Program-made: the position numbers and the translations under genes
NCBI GenBank assembly: GCA_017308475.1
Contig: JAFKEU010000005.1
Location: 434,001 to 498,000, forward strand
From: Alphaproteobacteria bacterium
Lineage (GTDB): Bacteria; Pseudomonadota; Alphaproteobacteria; Micropepsales; Micropepsaceae
Direction: 5' to 3'
DNA length: 64,000 bases
The notes under the pieces: generated by a model
The model's database searches: none
What the model was told of the DNA's origin: nothing
The model's input: the letters and a program-made list of their open reading frames with translations, nothing else
In this document: positions 51,577 to 59,895 of the stretch, in pieces
Layout of the letters: each line of letters begins with the position of its first letter
Numbering within the stretch: the first letter of the stretch is position 1

Positions 51577-52614
51577 CTATTTTGAAACGGCGCCCTCTTT
51601 CTGCAGAAGGTCGAGCGCGACATCTGTGATCATGTCCTCCTGGCCGCCGACCATCCGTCTTCGACCCAATTCTACCAGAATTTCCCTGGTATCGATGCCG
51701 TAATCTTTCGACGCCTTCTCAGCATGGCGAAGAAAGGAGGAATAGACGCCGGCATAGCCCAGGCTCAGGGTTTCGCGATCCACGCGGACCGGGCGGTCCT
51801 GCAGCGGACGCACCAGATCCTCGGCTGCGTCCATCAACCGGAACAGGTCGCAGCCATGGTTCCATCCCTTGCGGTTCGCCGCGGCGATGAAAACTTCCAG
51901 GGGCGCGTTGCCGGCGCCCGCGCCCATGCCGGCCAGACTGGCGTCGATCCTGACGGCGCCCGCTTGTGCTGCGACGATCGAATTTGCGACACCCAGGGAC
52001 AGATTGTGATGGGCGTGAACGCCGCGCTGCGTTTGCGGGCCGAGCACCTGGTCATAAGCCTCCAGCCGCGCCCGGTAGCCGTCCATATCCAGTGCGCCCC
52101 CGGAGTCAGTGACGTAGATGCAGTGGGCGCCATAGTCTTCCATTTGCCTGGCCTGCTGCGCCAGCTCCTGTGGTCTGACCATGTGGCTCATCATCAGAAA
52201 CCCGGATACGTCCATGCCCAACTTCCGGGCGAACCCGATATGCTGGCGGGCGATATCTGCTTCCGTACAATGCGTGGCAATGCGAACCGAGACCACGCCC
52301 ATGTCGAAGGCGCGATCCAGGTCTTCTACCGTCCCGATTCCCGGCAGCAGCAAGGTTGTCAGGCGCGCGCGCCTGACAACCTTGGCAGCCGCGGCAATCC
52401 AGTCCCAGTCGGTGCAGGCGCCGAACCCATAGTTGAATGACGAGCCGCTGAGGCCATCGCCGTGGGCCACTTCGATCGCATCCACGCCTGCTGCATCCAG
52501 TGCCGCTGCAATGCGCGTGACGTGGTCGATGCCGTACTGATGCCGGATGGCATGCATGCCGTCGCGCAGGGTGACGTCCTGGATATACAGCCGGTCCGTA
52601 TCGGGGTTGAACAT
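51577..52614 (-). CDS. 4-hydroxy-2-oxovalerate aldolase
   Basis: A 345-aa DmpG/MhpE/BphI-type class II aldolase that cleaves 4-hydroxy-2-oxovalerate (or hexanoate) to pyruvate and an aldehyde. The TIM-barrel start carries [18 protein letters not shown] (Arg17, Asp18), with the metal-binding [12 protein letters not shown] near residue 200, and [17 protein letters not shown]. It is two bases after its partner dehydrogenase gene; the two enzymes normally form a channelling complex. The ATG ([12 protein letters not shown]) is favoured over an upstream open frame. Confidence 0.93.
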   Translation of the reverse strand: MFNPDTDRLYIQDVTLRDGMHAIRHQYGIDHVTRIAAALDAAGVDAIEVAHGDGLSGSSFNYGFGACTDWDWIAAAAKVVRRARLTTLLLPGIGTVEDLDRAFDMGVVSVRIATHCTEADIARQHIGFARKLGMDVSGFLMMSHMVRPQELAQQARQMEDYGAHCIYVTDSGGALDMDGYRARLEAYDQVLGPQTQRGVHAHHNLSLGVANSIVAAQAGAVRIDASLAGMGAGAGNAPLEVFIAAANRKGWNHGCDLFRLMDAAEDLVRPLQDRPVRVDRETLSLGYAGVYSSFLRHAEKASKDYGIDTREILVELGRRRMVGGQEDMITDVALDLLQKEGAVSK

Positions 52615-52616
52615 AC

Positions 52617-53570
52617 CTAGGCCATCCTCTGCGCCAACTTCCGTGCGGCTATCTTTTCGGCCGTGCGCAGCGCCGCCGATGTCATGATGTCGAGATTGCC
52701 GGCATAGGCGGGCAGGTAGTGCGCCGCGCCTTCGACTTCCAGGAACGTGCTGGCCTTTATGCCGCAAAATTCGCCAACGCCGGGCAGGGTGATGGGATTG
52801 TTGGCGCCGAAACGCTCGAACTGCACCTTCTGCTTTAGCCGGTAGCCCGGCACATAGGTCCGCACACGTGCAACCATCTCTTCAATTGCATCCCCGATTT
52901 CCTGTTCGCTGGCCCCTTCCGACAGGGTATAGACGGTGCCCCGCATCATCACCGGCGGTTCGGCGGGGTTCAGGATGATGATGGCCTTGCCCCTGGCGGC
53001 GCCTCCGACCTCTTCGATGCCACGCGCGGTGGTCTGTGTGAATTCGTCGATGTTCGCACGCGTGCCCGGACCGGCAGAACGCGACGAGATTGAAGAAACA
53101 ATCTCGCCATAATGAATCTTGGCGACGCTGCGCACCGCGGCGACGATCGGGATGGTTGCCTGGCCGCCGCAAGTCACCATGTTCACGTTGGCGGCATCCA
53201 GATGGGCATCGCCATTCACTTCCGGGATCACGTAGGGTCCGATGGCGGCCGGCGTCAAATCGACCATCACCTTGCCGGCCTCTGCGCAAGTATCGCTGTG
53301 CGCCTTGTGCGTCGCCGCGCTGGTGGCATCGAATACGATGTCGATATCGGAAAAGACCGGCATGCGGGTAAGCCCTTCAAGACCCTCGGACGTGGCCGCC
53401 ACACCCATCCGGCGCGCCCGCTCCAGCCCTTCCGACCGTGGATCAATGCCGGCCAGCGCGCTCATTTCCAATACCGAGGAGGTCTGCAACACCTTGATCA
53501 TCAGATCGGTGCCAATATTGCCCGACCCGATGATGGCAACTTTCAGCTTACTCTTTCGCTCGCCCGCCAT
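52617..53570 (-). CDS. acylating acetaldehyde dehydrogenase
   Basis: A 317-aa DmpF/MhpF/BphJ-type enzyme turning the aldehyde from the aldolase, CoA and NAD into acyl-CoA. Rossmann motif [22 protein letters not shown] (residues 7-28), catalytic Cys in [17 protein letters not shown] (about residue 132), and [27 protein letters not shown] near the C-terminus. First gene of the two-gene operon. The promoter region contains CTCTCA-N5-TGAGAG 71 bases before the ATG. Confidence 0.93.
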   Translation of the reverse strand: MAGERKSKLKVAIIGSGNIGTDLMIKVLQTSSVLEMSALAGIDPRSEGLERARRMGVAATSEGLEGLTRMPVFSDIDIVFDATSAATHKAHSDTCAEAGKVMVDLTPAAIGPYVIPEVNGDAHLDAANVNMVTCGGQATIPIVAAVRSVAKIHYGEIVSSISSRSAGPGTRANIDEFTQTTARGIEEVGGAARGKAIIILNPAEPPVMMRGTVYTLSEGASEQEIGDAIEEMVARVRTYVPGYRLKQKVQFERFGANNPITLPGVGEFCGIKASTFLEVEGAAHYLPAYAGNLDIMTSAALRTAEKIAARKLAQRMA

Positions 53571-53640
53571 TCACTCTCCGCAGGTTTTTGGATGAGCTTA
53601 GGCAAAGCAGATTTGATCCCAAATCCCGCCCCAGTGTGAT

Positions 53641-53657
53641 CTCTCATCTTGTGAGAG
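53641..53657. promoter_or_regulatory. candidate operator palindrome CTCTCA-N5-TGAGAG (site 2)
   Basis: CTCTCA-TCTTG-TGAGAG, with the same arms and the same 5-base spacer length as site 1 (45531). It lies in the 291-base divergent region between the dehydrogenase (minus) and nasT (plus), nearer the dehydrogenase. Confidence 0.6.
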
Positions 53658-53861
53658 ATTGAGAGCTGGCACTGGGTTGCCTCACCGCGGCAGGATCCCT
53701 CTGCGCCCGTTCTTGAATTGTTCTTTTAAAGACTATGTCAGTTCGCTGGTGTCCTGCCAGCTCCCCTCAGGCTCTATGGCGAGAGTCGGCTACAGCTTAT
53801 CGGGATCATCTTGCATGGCATCTGTTGTCGAAGCGGCGCGCAGCTGGGTAGTAATTGTCTT

Positions 53862-54446
53862 ATGACCCTGCGCATCCTCCTGATCGATACGGACGCCGAA
53901 CGCGCACACGCGTTGGAGAAAACGCTGTCGGAATCCAGCTATGCTCAAGTCACGCGCGCTGGCGCTGAAGACCTGGCCGCCGCTGTCGATCGCTCCCGCC
54001 CGGACCTGATCATCATCGACATGGCTCTGCCTGACCGCGACGCGCTGGAAGACATCCGGGCGGTGGCGGCGGCCAATCCGATCGTCATGTTCGCCAGCAC
54101 CGACGATCCGACCTTCGCACAGGAAGCCATCGCGGCAGGCGTCTGCTCCTACAACCTGTCGGGTGTCGCCCTGGCGGATGTAAAGCCGATCATGGCGTCG
54201 GCCATCGCGCTGTTCCAGCGCTACCGCCATGTCGAAACCGAGCTCGCCGCGGTGCGCGCGCAGCTTGACGAGCGGCGCCAGATCGAACGCGCCAAAGCCA
54301 TCCTGATGAAAGACAGGCGGATGAGCGAACCGGAGGCGTATCGCTGGCTGCAGAAAAAGGCGATGGATGAGAGTCGCAAGCTTTCTCAAATCGTGGCGGA
54401 ATTCGTGGCGGCCCACGAGGCGCCGCGGCGGGAGAGAAAATCATGA
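53862..54446 (+). CDS. nasT: NasT-like ANTAR response regulator
   Basis: A 194-aa antiterminator regulator. Receiver domain MTLRILLIDTDAERAHALEKTL (residues about 1-120, with the acceptor-like Asp in LIIIDMALPDRDALE) and a C-terminal RNA-binding ANTAR domain (RQIERAKAILMKDRRMSEPEAYRWLQKKAMDESRKLSQIVAEFV). NasT relieves termination in nitrate-gene leaders when released by NasS. Its stop overlaps the nasS ATG by four bases. The leader of the nitrate transporter gene is the expected target. Confidence 0.92.
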   Translation: MTLRILLIDTDAERAHALEKTLSESSYAQVTRAGAEDLAAAVDRSRPDLIIIDMALPDRDALEDIRAVAAANPIVMFASTDDPTFAQEAIAAGVCSYNLSGVALADVKPIMASAIALFQRYRHVETELAAVRAQLDERRQIERAKAILMKDRRMSEPEAYRWLQKKAMDESRKLSQIVAEFVAAHEAPRRERKS

Positions 54447-55600
54447 ACGAGACGAGATTGCGCATTGGCCTGTTGCGGCTGACCGATTCCGCGCCCGCGA
54501 TCCTGGCGCAGGAATTCGGATATTTTGCCGAAGAAGGCGTCGATGCCGAACTGCATGTCGAACCGTCCTGGGCCAACATCGCGGACAAGCTGACCTATGG
54601 CTTCCTGGACGCCGCCGTCGTCGTGCCACCGCTGGCTTTCGCCGTCGAGACGGGGCTGCGCGGCCTCAACCAGCCGCTGATCATTCCATGCAACGTCTCG
54701 CTGGGCGGCAACACCATCACGCTGGAAATCCGGCTGGCCGAGAAGCTGCGGACAGCCGCTCCCGCCCTCTCCGTGCCGGCAGCGTTGCGCGGCCTTCTGG
54801 AAGGCCGCGGCGCGCCTTTGACGTTGGGCATCGTGCACGCCTATTCCACGCACAATCTTCTGCTGCGCTACTGGCTGGCCAGCGGCGGCGTCGATCCGGA
54901 ACGCGATGTCCGCCTGGTAGTAGTGCCGCCGGCGCGGGCAGTGGAGGCTCTGGCGTCCGGTCAGGTGGCAGGCTTCTGCGCGGGCGCGCCCTGGGGCGAG
55001 GTCGCGGCGCGCGAGGGCGTCGGCAGGGCCGTGGCGACCTCCGACGATATCTGGCGCAACGCCCCGGAAAAGGCCTTCGCCGTGCGCCGGCACTGGGCTG
55101 ACGATAATCCCGATGCCCTGAAGGGCGCGATCAGGGCCATGGCCCGCGCCGGGCAATTCTGCGATGCGCCGGAAAATGCATCCTATACGGGGGCGCTGCT
55201 TTCGCGGCGGCGTTACTTGGATGTCGACAGCCACGCCATCCTGTCGTCCCTGCCCGGCGGAGCCGTGGTCTCGCGCAACACATCGCGCTTCTGGCGCAAT
55301 GCCGCCACCTTTCCCTGGCTTAGCCACGCGCGCTGGTTCCTGGATCAAATGGCGCGCTGGAATCTGCTGGCGCGTGATGTCGACCAGGCTGCGCTGGCCG
55401 GACGGGTTTATCGTCCGGACATCTACCGCGAAGCCACCGCGGCGCTGGAGATCAGCGTGCCCGTCATCGACAGCAAGGCGGAGGGCGCGCACACCAATAC
55501 CTGGGACTTGGAGGCCACGCCGAACCCGATCGCCATGGATTCAGACACCTTCTGCGATGGGACAGTCTTCGCACCCGAAGGACAGCCTGCCGCCCAATAG
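54443..55600 (+). CDS. nasS: NasS-like nitrate sensor protein
   Basis: A 385-aa protein homologous to NrtA/CmpA-type nitrate-binding proteins (LRIGLLRLTDSAPAILAQEFGYFAEEGVDAEL; DAAVVVPPLAFAVETGLRG; GQVAGFCAGAPWGEVAAREG). It has no signal peptide, which indicates the cytoplasmic sensor NasS and not a periplasmic transporter component. With nitrate bound it should release NasT. Coupled to nasT by an ATGA overlap. Confidence 0.9.
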   Translation: MNETRLRIGLLRLTDSAPAILAQEFGYFAEEGVDAELHVEPSWANIADKLTYGFLDAAVVVPPLAFAVETGLRGLNQPLIIPCNVSLGGNTITLEIRLAEKLRTAAPALSVPAALRGLLEGRGAPLTLGIVHAYSTHNLLLRYWLASGGVDPERDVRLVVVPPARAVEALASGQVAGFCAGAPWGEVAAREGVGRAVATSDDIWRNAPEKAFAVRRHWADDNPDALKGAIRAMARAGQFCDAPENASYTGALLSRRRYLDVDSHAILSSLPGGAVVSRNTSRFWRNAATFPWLSHARWFLDQMARWNLLARDVDQAALAGRVYRPDIYREATAALEISVPVIDSKAEGAHTNTWDLEATPNPIAMDSDTFCDGTVFAPEGQPAAQ

Positions 55601-55869
55601 ATTGGCGCGTTGCACAAATATTAGACGCGAGCGCCGCGCCGGACCGCCAGAACCCCAGAAATTTCGTAACTTTTTCGCCCGTGGGCGGTGATTTCTGTCA
55701 ATTCGCACTTGCGAAGAAGGGGCTTGTTGCGTTGCCATGGAGTCCAGTCGGATGCGAGTCCGGCCTGGCACTGATCCAAAGGCGGGTCAGTTCCTGAAGT
55801 GTCCTTCTGAAACCCGCGGGCCAATGGCGGTTCGTATGTGGCGCGTATCGCGCCCCGGCGAGCCATTCG
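55601..55869 (+). other. 269-base leader of the nitrate transporter operon
   Basis: No gene. It is the expected site of NasT/ANTAR antitermination. Structures seen: CAGAAAT (55656-55662) with ATTTCTG (55691-55697) around a CGCC/GGCG hairpin; GTCGGA-TGCGAG-TCCGGC, a 6-base loop (55747-55764) nested in TGCCA/TGGCA; and GCGGGT/ACCCGC (about 55782-55816). None shows a U-run typical of an intrinsic terminator. Confidence 0.45.
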
Positions 55870-57075
55870 ATGAAAAGCGCGTTTCTGAAGTCCGGTCATC
55901 TTCCCACTCTCATCTCCTGCTTTCTTTATTTCGACTTCAGCTTCGCGGTGTGGGTGCTGCTGGGGCCGATGGCGGTCCTGATCGCTTCAGACCTCAATCT
56001 CGATGCCGGCCAGAAGGGCCTGATGGTCGCGGTCCCCGTTCTTGCCGGAGCGCTGTTGCGCATCGTCAATGGCGTGCTGGTGGGTCAGTGGAAGCCCTGG
56101 ATGACCGGCATTGTGATGCAACTGGTCGTCATCGCGGGGCTGATCGCAGCCTGGATGCTCGGCATCAGCAGCTTCCATCAGGTCCTGCTGCTGGGTGTGG
56201 TGCTGGGCGTGGCGGGCGCCAGCTTCGCCATCGCGCTTCCCATGGTTTCCTACTGGTATCCGCCAGAGCATCAGGGCACTGCCCTGGGCCTGGCCGGGGC
56301 AGGAAATTCCGGCACCGTCTTCGCATCGCTGTTCGCGCCCGCCGTGGCGCTGGCGCTGGGCTGGCGCAATGTCCTGGGCCTGGCCGCACTGCCGCTGATT
56401 GCGGTGTTCCTGCTGTTTGCCTTTGCTGCCAAGGACAGCCCCAATTGCCCGCCGAAGAAGCCCTTGGCCGACTATGCCCGCCTGCTGAACCGCGCCGATA
56501 GCTGGTGGCTGATGTTTTTCTATGGTGTCTGCTTCGGCGGCTTTGTCGGTCTGTCGTCCTTCCTGCCGATCTATTTCCATGACCAGTACGGCCTCTCGCC
56601 GGTCACCGCGGGCTACTTTACCGCGGCCTGCGTTTTTGCCGGTTCTTTCGCCCGGCCATTCGGCGGCTATCTGGCAGATCGCATCGGCGGCACCCGCGCG
56701 TTGGCCGTCGTTTATGCGATCGTCGCTCTGGTTCTGGTGACGGTCAGCGAAAGCGTCCTGCCCGCGCCGGCCGCGCTTGCCGTGCTGATCCTGGGCATGG
56801 CGACGCTGGGCATGGGCAATGGCGCGGTCTTCCAGCTTGTACCGCAACGCTTCCAGAGCGATGTCGGGTTGATGACCGGGCTGGTCGGAATGACCGGCGG
56901 CGTCGGCGGTTTTTATCTCGCTGCCAGCCTCGGCTATGCCAAGCAGTTCACCGGCAGCTATGCCTTCGGCTTCATGGTGTTCGCGGCCCTGTCGCTGATC
57001 GCTTGGGCCGGGATCAGTTCGGTGCGCCCGCGCTGGCGTCGCGAGGCGTCTGGCATGGCGCTTGTGCGCATCTGA
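55870..57075 (+). CDS. MFS nitrate/nitrite transporter
   Basis: A 401-aa NarK/NasA-type transporter with 12 predicted helices. Family signs are FDFSFAVWVLLGPMAV, GVLGVAGASFAIALPMVSYWYPPEHQGTALGLAGAGNSGTVFASLFAP (nitrate signature region) and GGFVGLSSFLPIYFHDQYGLSPVTAGYFTAACVFAGSFARPFGGYLADRIGG. The frame's ATG follows CGAGCCATTCG; it lies 12 bases before nirB. Likely nitrate uptake for assimilation, transported into the cytoplasm. Confidence 0.92.
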   Translation: MKSAFLKSGHLPTLISCFLYFDFSFAVWVLLGPMAVLIASDLNLDAGQKGLMVAVPVLAGALLRIVNGVLVGQWKPWMTGIVMQLVVIAGLIAAWMLGISSFHQVLLLGVVLGVAGASFAIALPMVSYWYPPEHQGTALGLAGAGNSGTVFASLFAPAVALALGWRNVLGLAALPLIAVFLLFAFAAKDSPNCPPKKPLADYARLLNRADSWWLMFFYGVCFGGFVGLSSFLPIYFHDQYGLSPVTAGYFTAACVFAGSFARPFGGYLADRIGGTRALAVVYAIVALVLVTVSESVLPAPAALAVLILGMATLGMGNGAVFQLVPQRFQSDVGLMTGLVGMTGGVGGFYLAASLGYAKQFTGSYAFGFMVFAALSLIAWAGISSVRPRWRREASGMALVRI

Positions 57076-57087
57076 AGAGGTGATTCA

Positions 57088-59550
57088 ATGAACATGATTG
57101 CCGATCCGCGCAAGCATCTGGTCGTCGTTGGCAATGGCATGGCCGGCATGCGGACGGTGGAGGAGCTGCTGAAGCTGGAAGGCGCCGGCCGCTATCGCAT
57201 CACGGTCTTCGGCGCCGAGCCGCACCCCAACTACAACCGCATCATGCTGTCCAGCGTGCTGGCAGGCGACAAGACGGTGGACGAGATCGTCATCAATCCC
57301 CGTGAATGGTATCAGCAGAACGGCATCGGCCTGGTCACGGGCGACGCGGTCGCCGGCATCCATCGCGGTGACCGATCGATCGCCACGGCCAGTGGGCGGG
57401 TTGTACCTTATGACAAGCTGCTGATCGCCACCGGCTCCAGGCCGCTGGCGCCGCCAATTCCGGGACTGGGCCTGCCCGGCGTATGCGCGTTCCGCGACAT
57501 CGCCGATGTCGACAAGATGCTGGCGGCGGCGCGCACGCACAAGCGCGCCGTGGTGATAGGCGGGGGTCTGCTTGGGCTGGAAGCGGCCTGGGGCCTGAAG
57601 CAGCGCGGCATGAGCGTTGCGCTGGTGCATCTGATGCCGACGTTGATGGAGCGGCAGCTCGACGCGCCATCCGGACAGATGCTGCAACGGGACCTGGACC
57701 GGCGCGGCATTGCCTTCTTCACCAACGGCCAGACCGAAGAGATTACCGGAACCGAACGGGCCGAAGGCGTGCAACTGGCCGACGGCCGCTTCATTCCCGC
57801 CGATCTGGTTGTGTTGGCTATCGGCATCCGGCCCAATATCGAGCTGGCCAAGATTGCGCAGCTTGACGTCAATCGCGGCATAATCGTCACGGACGACATG
57901 TGCACCTCCGATCCCGACATTTTCGCGGTCGGCGAATGTGTCGAGCATCGAGGCCAGACCTTCGGCCTGGTTGCTCCGCTATGGGATCAGGCCAAGGTCT
58001 GCGCCGCGCGGCTGGCCGGAGACGGCGAAGCGGCATTCCAGTCGCGCGCCCTGGCCACCAGCCTGAAAATCACCGGTATCGACGTCTTTTCAGCGGGTGC
58101 CCTGATGGCGGCTGACGAAAGCGACGACGAGATCACCCTGCGTGACGACGCCCGGGGCCTCTACAAGAAGATCGTGCTGCGCGAAAGCCGGCTTGTGGGT
58201 GCGGTCCTCTACGGCGATGTCGGTGACGGGCAATGGTACCTGCAGCTTATGCGCGACAAGACCGACATCGGCGCCCTGCGCGAGCGGCTGGTGTTCGGAC
58301 GCGCCTTCGCGGAGGCCGGGGGCATCGCGCCGGCGGGTCCGGACTTCGCCGCCATGCCGGACGACATGCAGATCTGCGGCTGCAACGGCGTGTGCAAAGG
58401 CGTCATCGTCAACGCCATCCGTGAAAAGCATCTGACCTCGCTTTCCGAGGTGCGAGCCCATACCAAGGCGTCCGCTTCCTGCGGCCAGTGTACCGGCCAG
58501 GTCGAAGCGCTGCTGGCCTTTGCCGCAGGCGCGGCTGCCCGGCCGGCGAAGAGGACCGTCTGCGACTGCACCGAGGCCAGCCATGACGAGGTTCGCCAGG
58601 GCATCCGGGACCAGAAACTCAAGAGCATGGATGCCGTGCGCGCGGCGTTCGGCTGGTCGAAGCCGGAAGGCTGCGCCAAATGCCGCCCGGCGCTGAACTA
58701 TTACCTGCTCTGTGCCTGGCCGCAGGAATATCGCGACGATGCCCGCTCGCGCTTCGTCAACGAACGGGTTCACGCCAATATACAGAAGGACGGCACGTAT
58801 AGCGTGATACCGCGCATGTGGGGCGGACTGACCAGCGCCAAAGAACTGCGTGCCATCGCCGATGTCGCCGACAAGTTCAACATCCCCACCGTGAAGGTCA
58901 CCGGCGGCCAGCGCATCGACCTGCTGGGGGTGAAGAAACACGACCTGCCCGGCGTGTGGGACGAACTGGGCAAGGCCGGCATGGTGTCGGGCCATGCCTA
59001 TGCCAAGGGCCTGCGCACCGTGAAGACCTGCGTGGGTAGCGAATGGTGCCGCTTCGGTACCCAGGATTCCACCGGTCTGGGAGTCAAGCTGGAGAAGATG
59101 TGTTGGGGCTCGTGGACCCCGCACAAGGTCAAGCTGGCCGTGTCTGGATGTCCGCGCAATTGCGCCGAAGCCACGATCAAGGATCTGGGCGTGGTCTGCG
59201 TGGAGGCCGGCTATGACATTCTGGTAGGCGGGAACGGTGGCGTCGATGTTCGCGTCACCGACCCGCTGGTTCGCGTGGCAACGGAGAGGGAAGTTCTGGA
59301 ACTGACCGGCGCCTTCCTGCAACTCTATCGCGAGGAGGCGCATTACCTCGAGCGGACTGCGCCCTGGATCGCCCGCGTCGGCATCGCCTATGTGAAAAAG
59401 CGAGTGGTGGAGGATGCGGACGGCCGTGCCGCGCTGCACGCCCGCTTCCTCGATTCCCAGCGTTTCGCCCAGATCGATCCCTGGACCGAACGGGTGATGG
59501 GCGTGGACGCATACGAATTTGCGCCCTTGCCCGAATTGGCGGGGGCCTGA
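57088..59550 (+). CDS. nirB: nitrite reductase (NADH) large subunit
   Basis: An 820-aa assimilatory nitrite reductase. N-terminal FAD/NADH domains (LVVVGNGMAGMRTVEELL and VIGGGLLGLEAAWGL), two BFD-like [2Fe-2S] domains (CGCNGVCKGVI...CGQC at about residues 430-475; CDCTEASHDEV...CAKC at about 490-530), and the siroheme/4Fe-4S region with CVGSEWC and SGCPRNCAEA (about residues 650-690). It reduces nitrite to ammonium in the cytoplasm with NirD. GAGGTGATTC is a modest ribosome-binding region. Confidence 0.95.
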   Translation: MNMIADPRKHLVVVGNGMAGMRTVEELLKLEGAGRYRITVFGAEPHPNYNRIMLSSVLAGDKTVDEIVINPREWYQQNGIGLVTGDAVAGIHRGDRSIATASGRVVPYDKLLIATGSRPLAPPIPGLGLPGVCAFRDIADVDKMLAAARTHKRAVVIGGGLLGLEAAWGLKQRGMSVALVHLMPTLMERQLDAPSGQMLQRDLDRRGIAFFTNGQTEEITGTERAEGVQLADGRFIPADLVVLAIGIRPNIELAKIAQLDVNRGIIVTDDMCTSDPDIFAVGECVEHRGQTFGLVAPLWDQAKVCAARLAGDGEAAFQSRALATSLKITGIDVFSAGALMAADESDDEITLRDDARGLYKKIVLRESRLVGAVLYGDVGDGQWYLQLMRDKTDIGALRERLVFGRAFAEAGGIAPAGPDFAAMPDDMQICGCNGVCKGVIVNAIREKHLTSLSEVRAHTKASASCGQCTGQVEALLAFAAGAAARPAKRTVCDCTEASHDEVRQGIRDQKLKSMDAVRAAFGWSKPEGCAKCRPALNYYLLCAWPQEYRDDARSRFVNERVHANIQKDGTYSVIPRMWGGLTSAKELRAIADVADKFNIPTVKVTGGQRIDLLGVKKHDLPGVWDELGKAGMVSGHAYAKGLRTVKTCVGSEWCRFGTQDSTGLGVKLEKMCWGSWTPHKVKLAVSGCPRNCAEATIKDLGVVCVEAGYDILVGGNGGVDVRVTDPLVRVATEREVLELTGAFLQLYREEAHYLERTAPWIARVGIAYVKKRVVEDADGRAALHARFLDSQRFAQIDPWTERVMGVDAYEFAPLPELAGA

Positions 59551-59553
59551 GCC

Positions 59554-59895
59554 ATGGCGGGCGCCAATTGGAAGAATATCGGGCCGCTGGCCAACATTCC
59601 CGTGCAGGGCGCGCGGCGGCTTTGCCTGAAGCACATGGGGCGGCCCGTGGCGGTGTTCCGCACATCGGCGAACGAGATTTTCGCCCTGGTCGATGAATGT
59701 CCGCACAAAAAGGGCCCGCTGTCGGAAGGAATTGTCGCCGGCCGCACTGTCACCTGTCCGCTGCACAGTTGGGTGATAGGCCTGGAGGATGGCATGGCGG
59801 TGGCGCCGGACGAAGGCTGCGCCCAGTCGATTTCCGTACGGCTGATCGGTGGCGACATCTACATCCATCTTCCGGAAGCGGCGAGCGCGGCGTGA
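59554..59895 (+). CDS. nirD: nitrite reductase (NADH) small subunit
   Basis: A 113-aa Rieske-fold protein that partners NirB. It keeps ECPHKKG and CPLHSWV, so the CxH and CxxH cluster ligands are both present. It begins four bases after nirB and overlaps the GTG start of nasA (GTGA). Confidence 0.93.
   Translation: MAGANWKNIGPLANIPVQGARRLCLKHMGRPVAVFRTSANEIFALVDECPHKKGPLSEGIVAGRTVTCPLHSWVIGLEDGMAVAPDEGCAQSISVRLIGGDIYIHLPEAASAA

Noticed and set aside
53667-53680. Possible sigma-54 promoter TGGCACTGGGTTGC before nasT
   Set aside because: The GG and GC are only 9 bases apart, where 10 is strictly needed.
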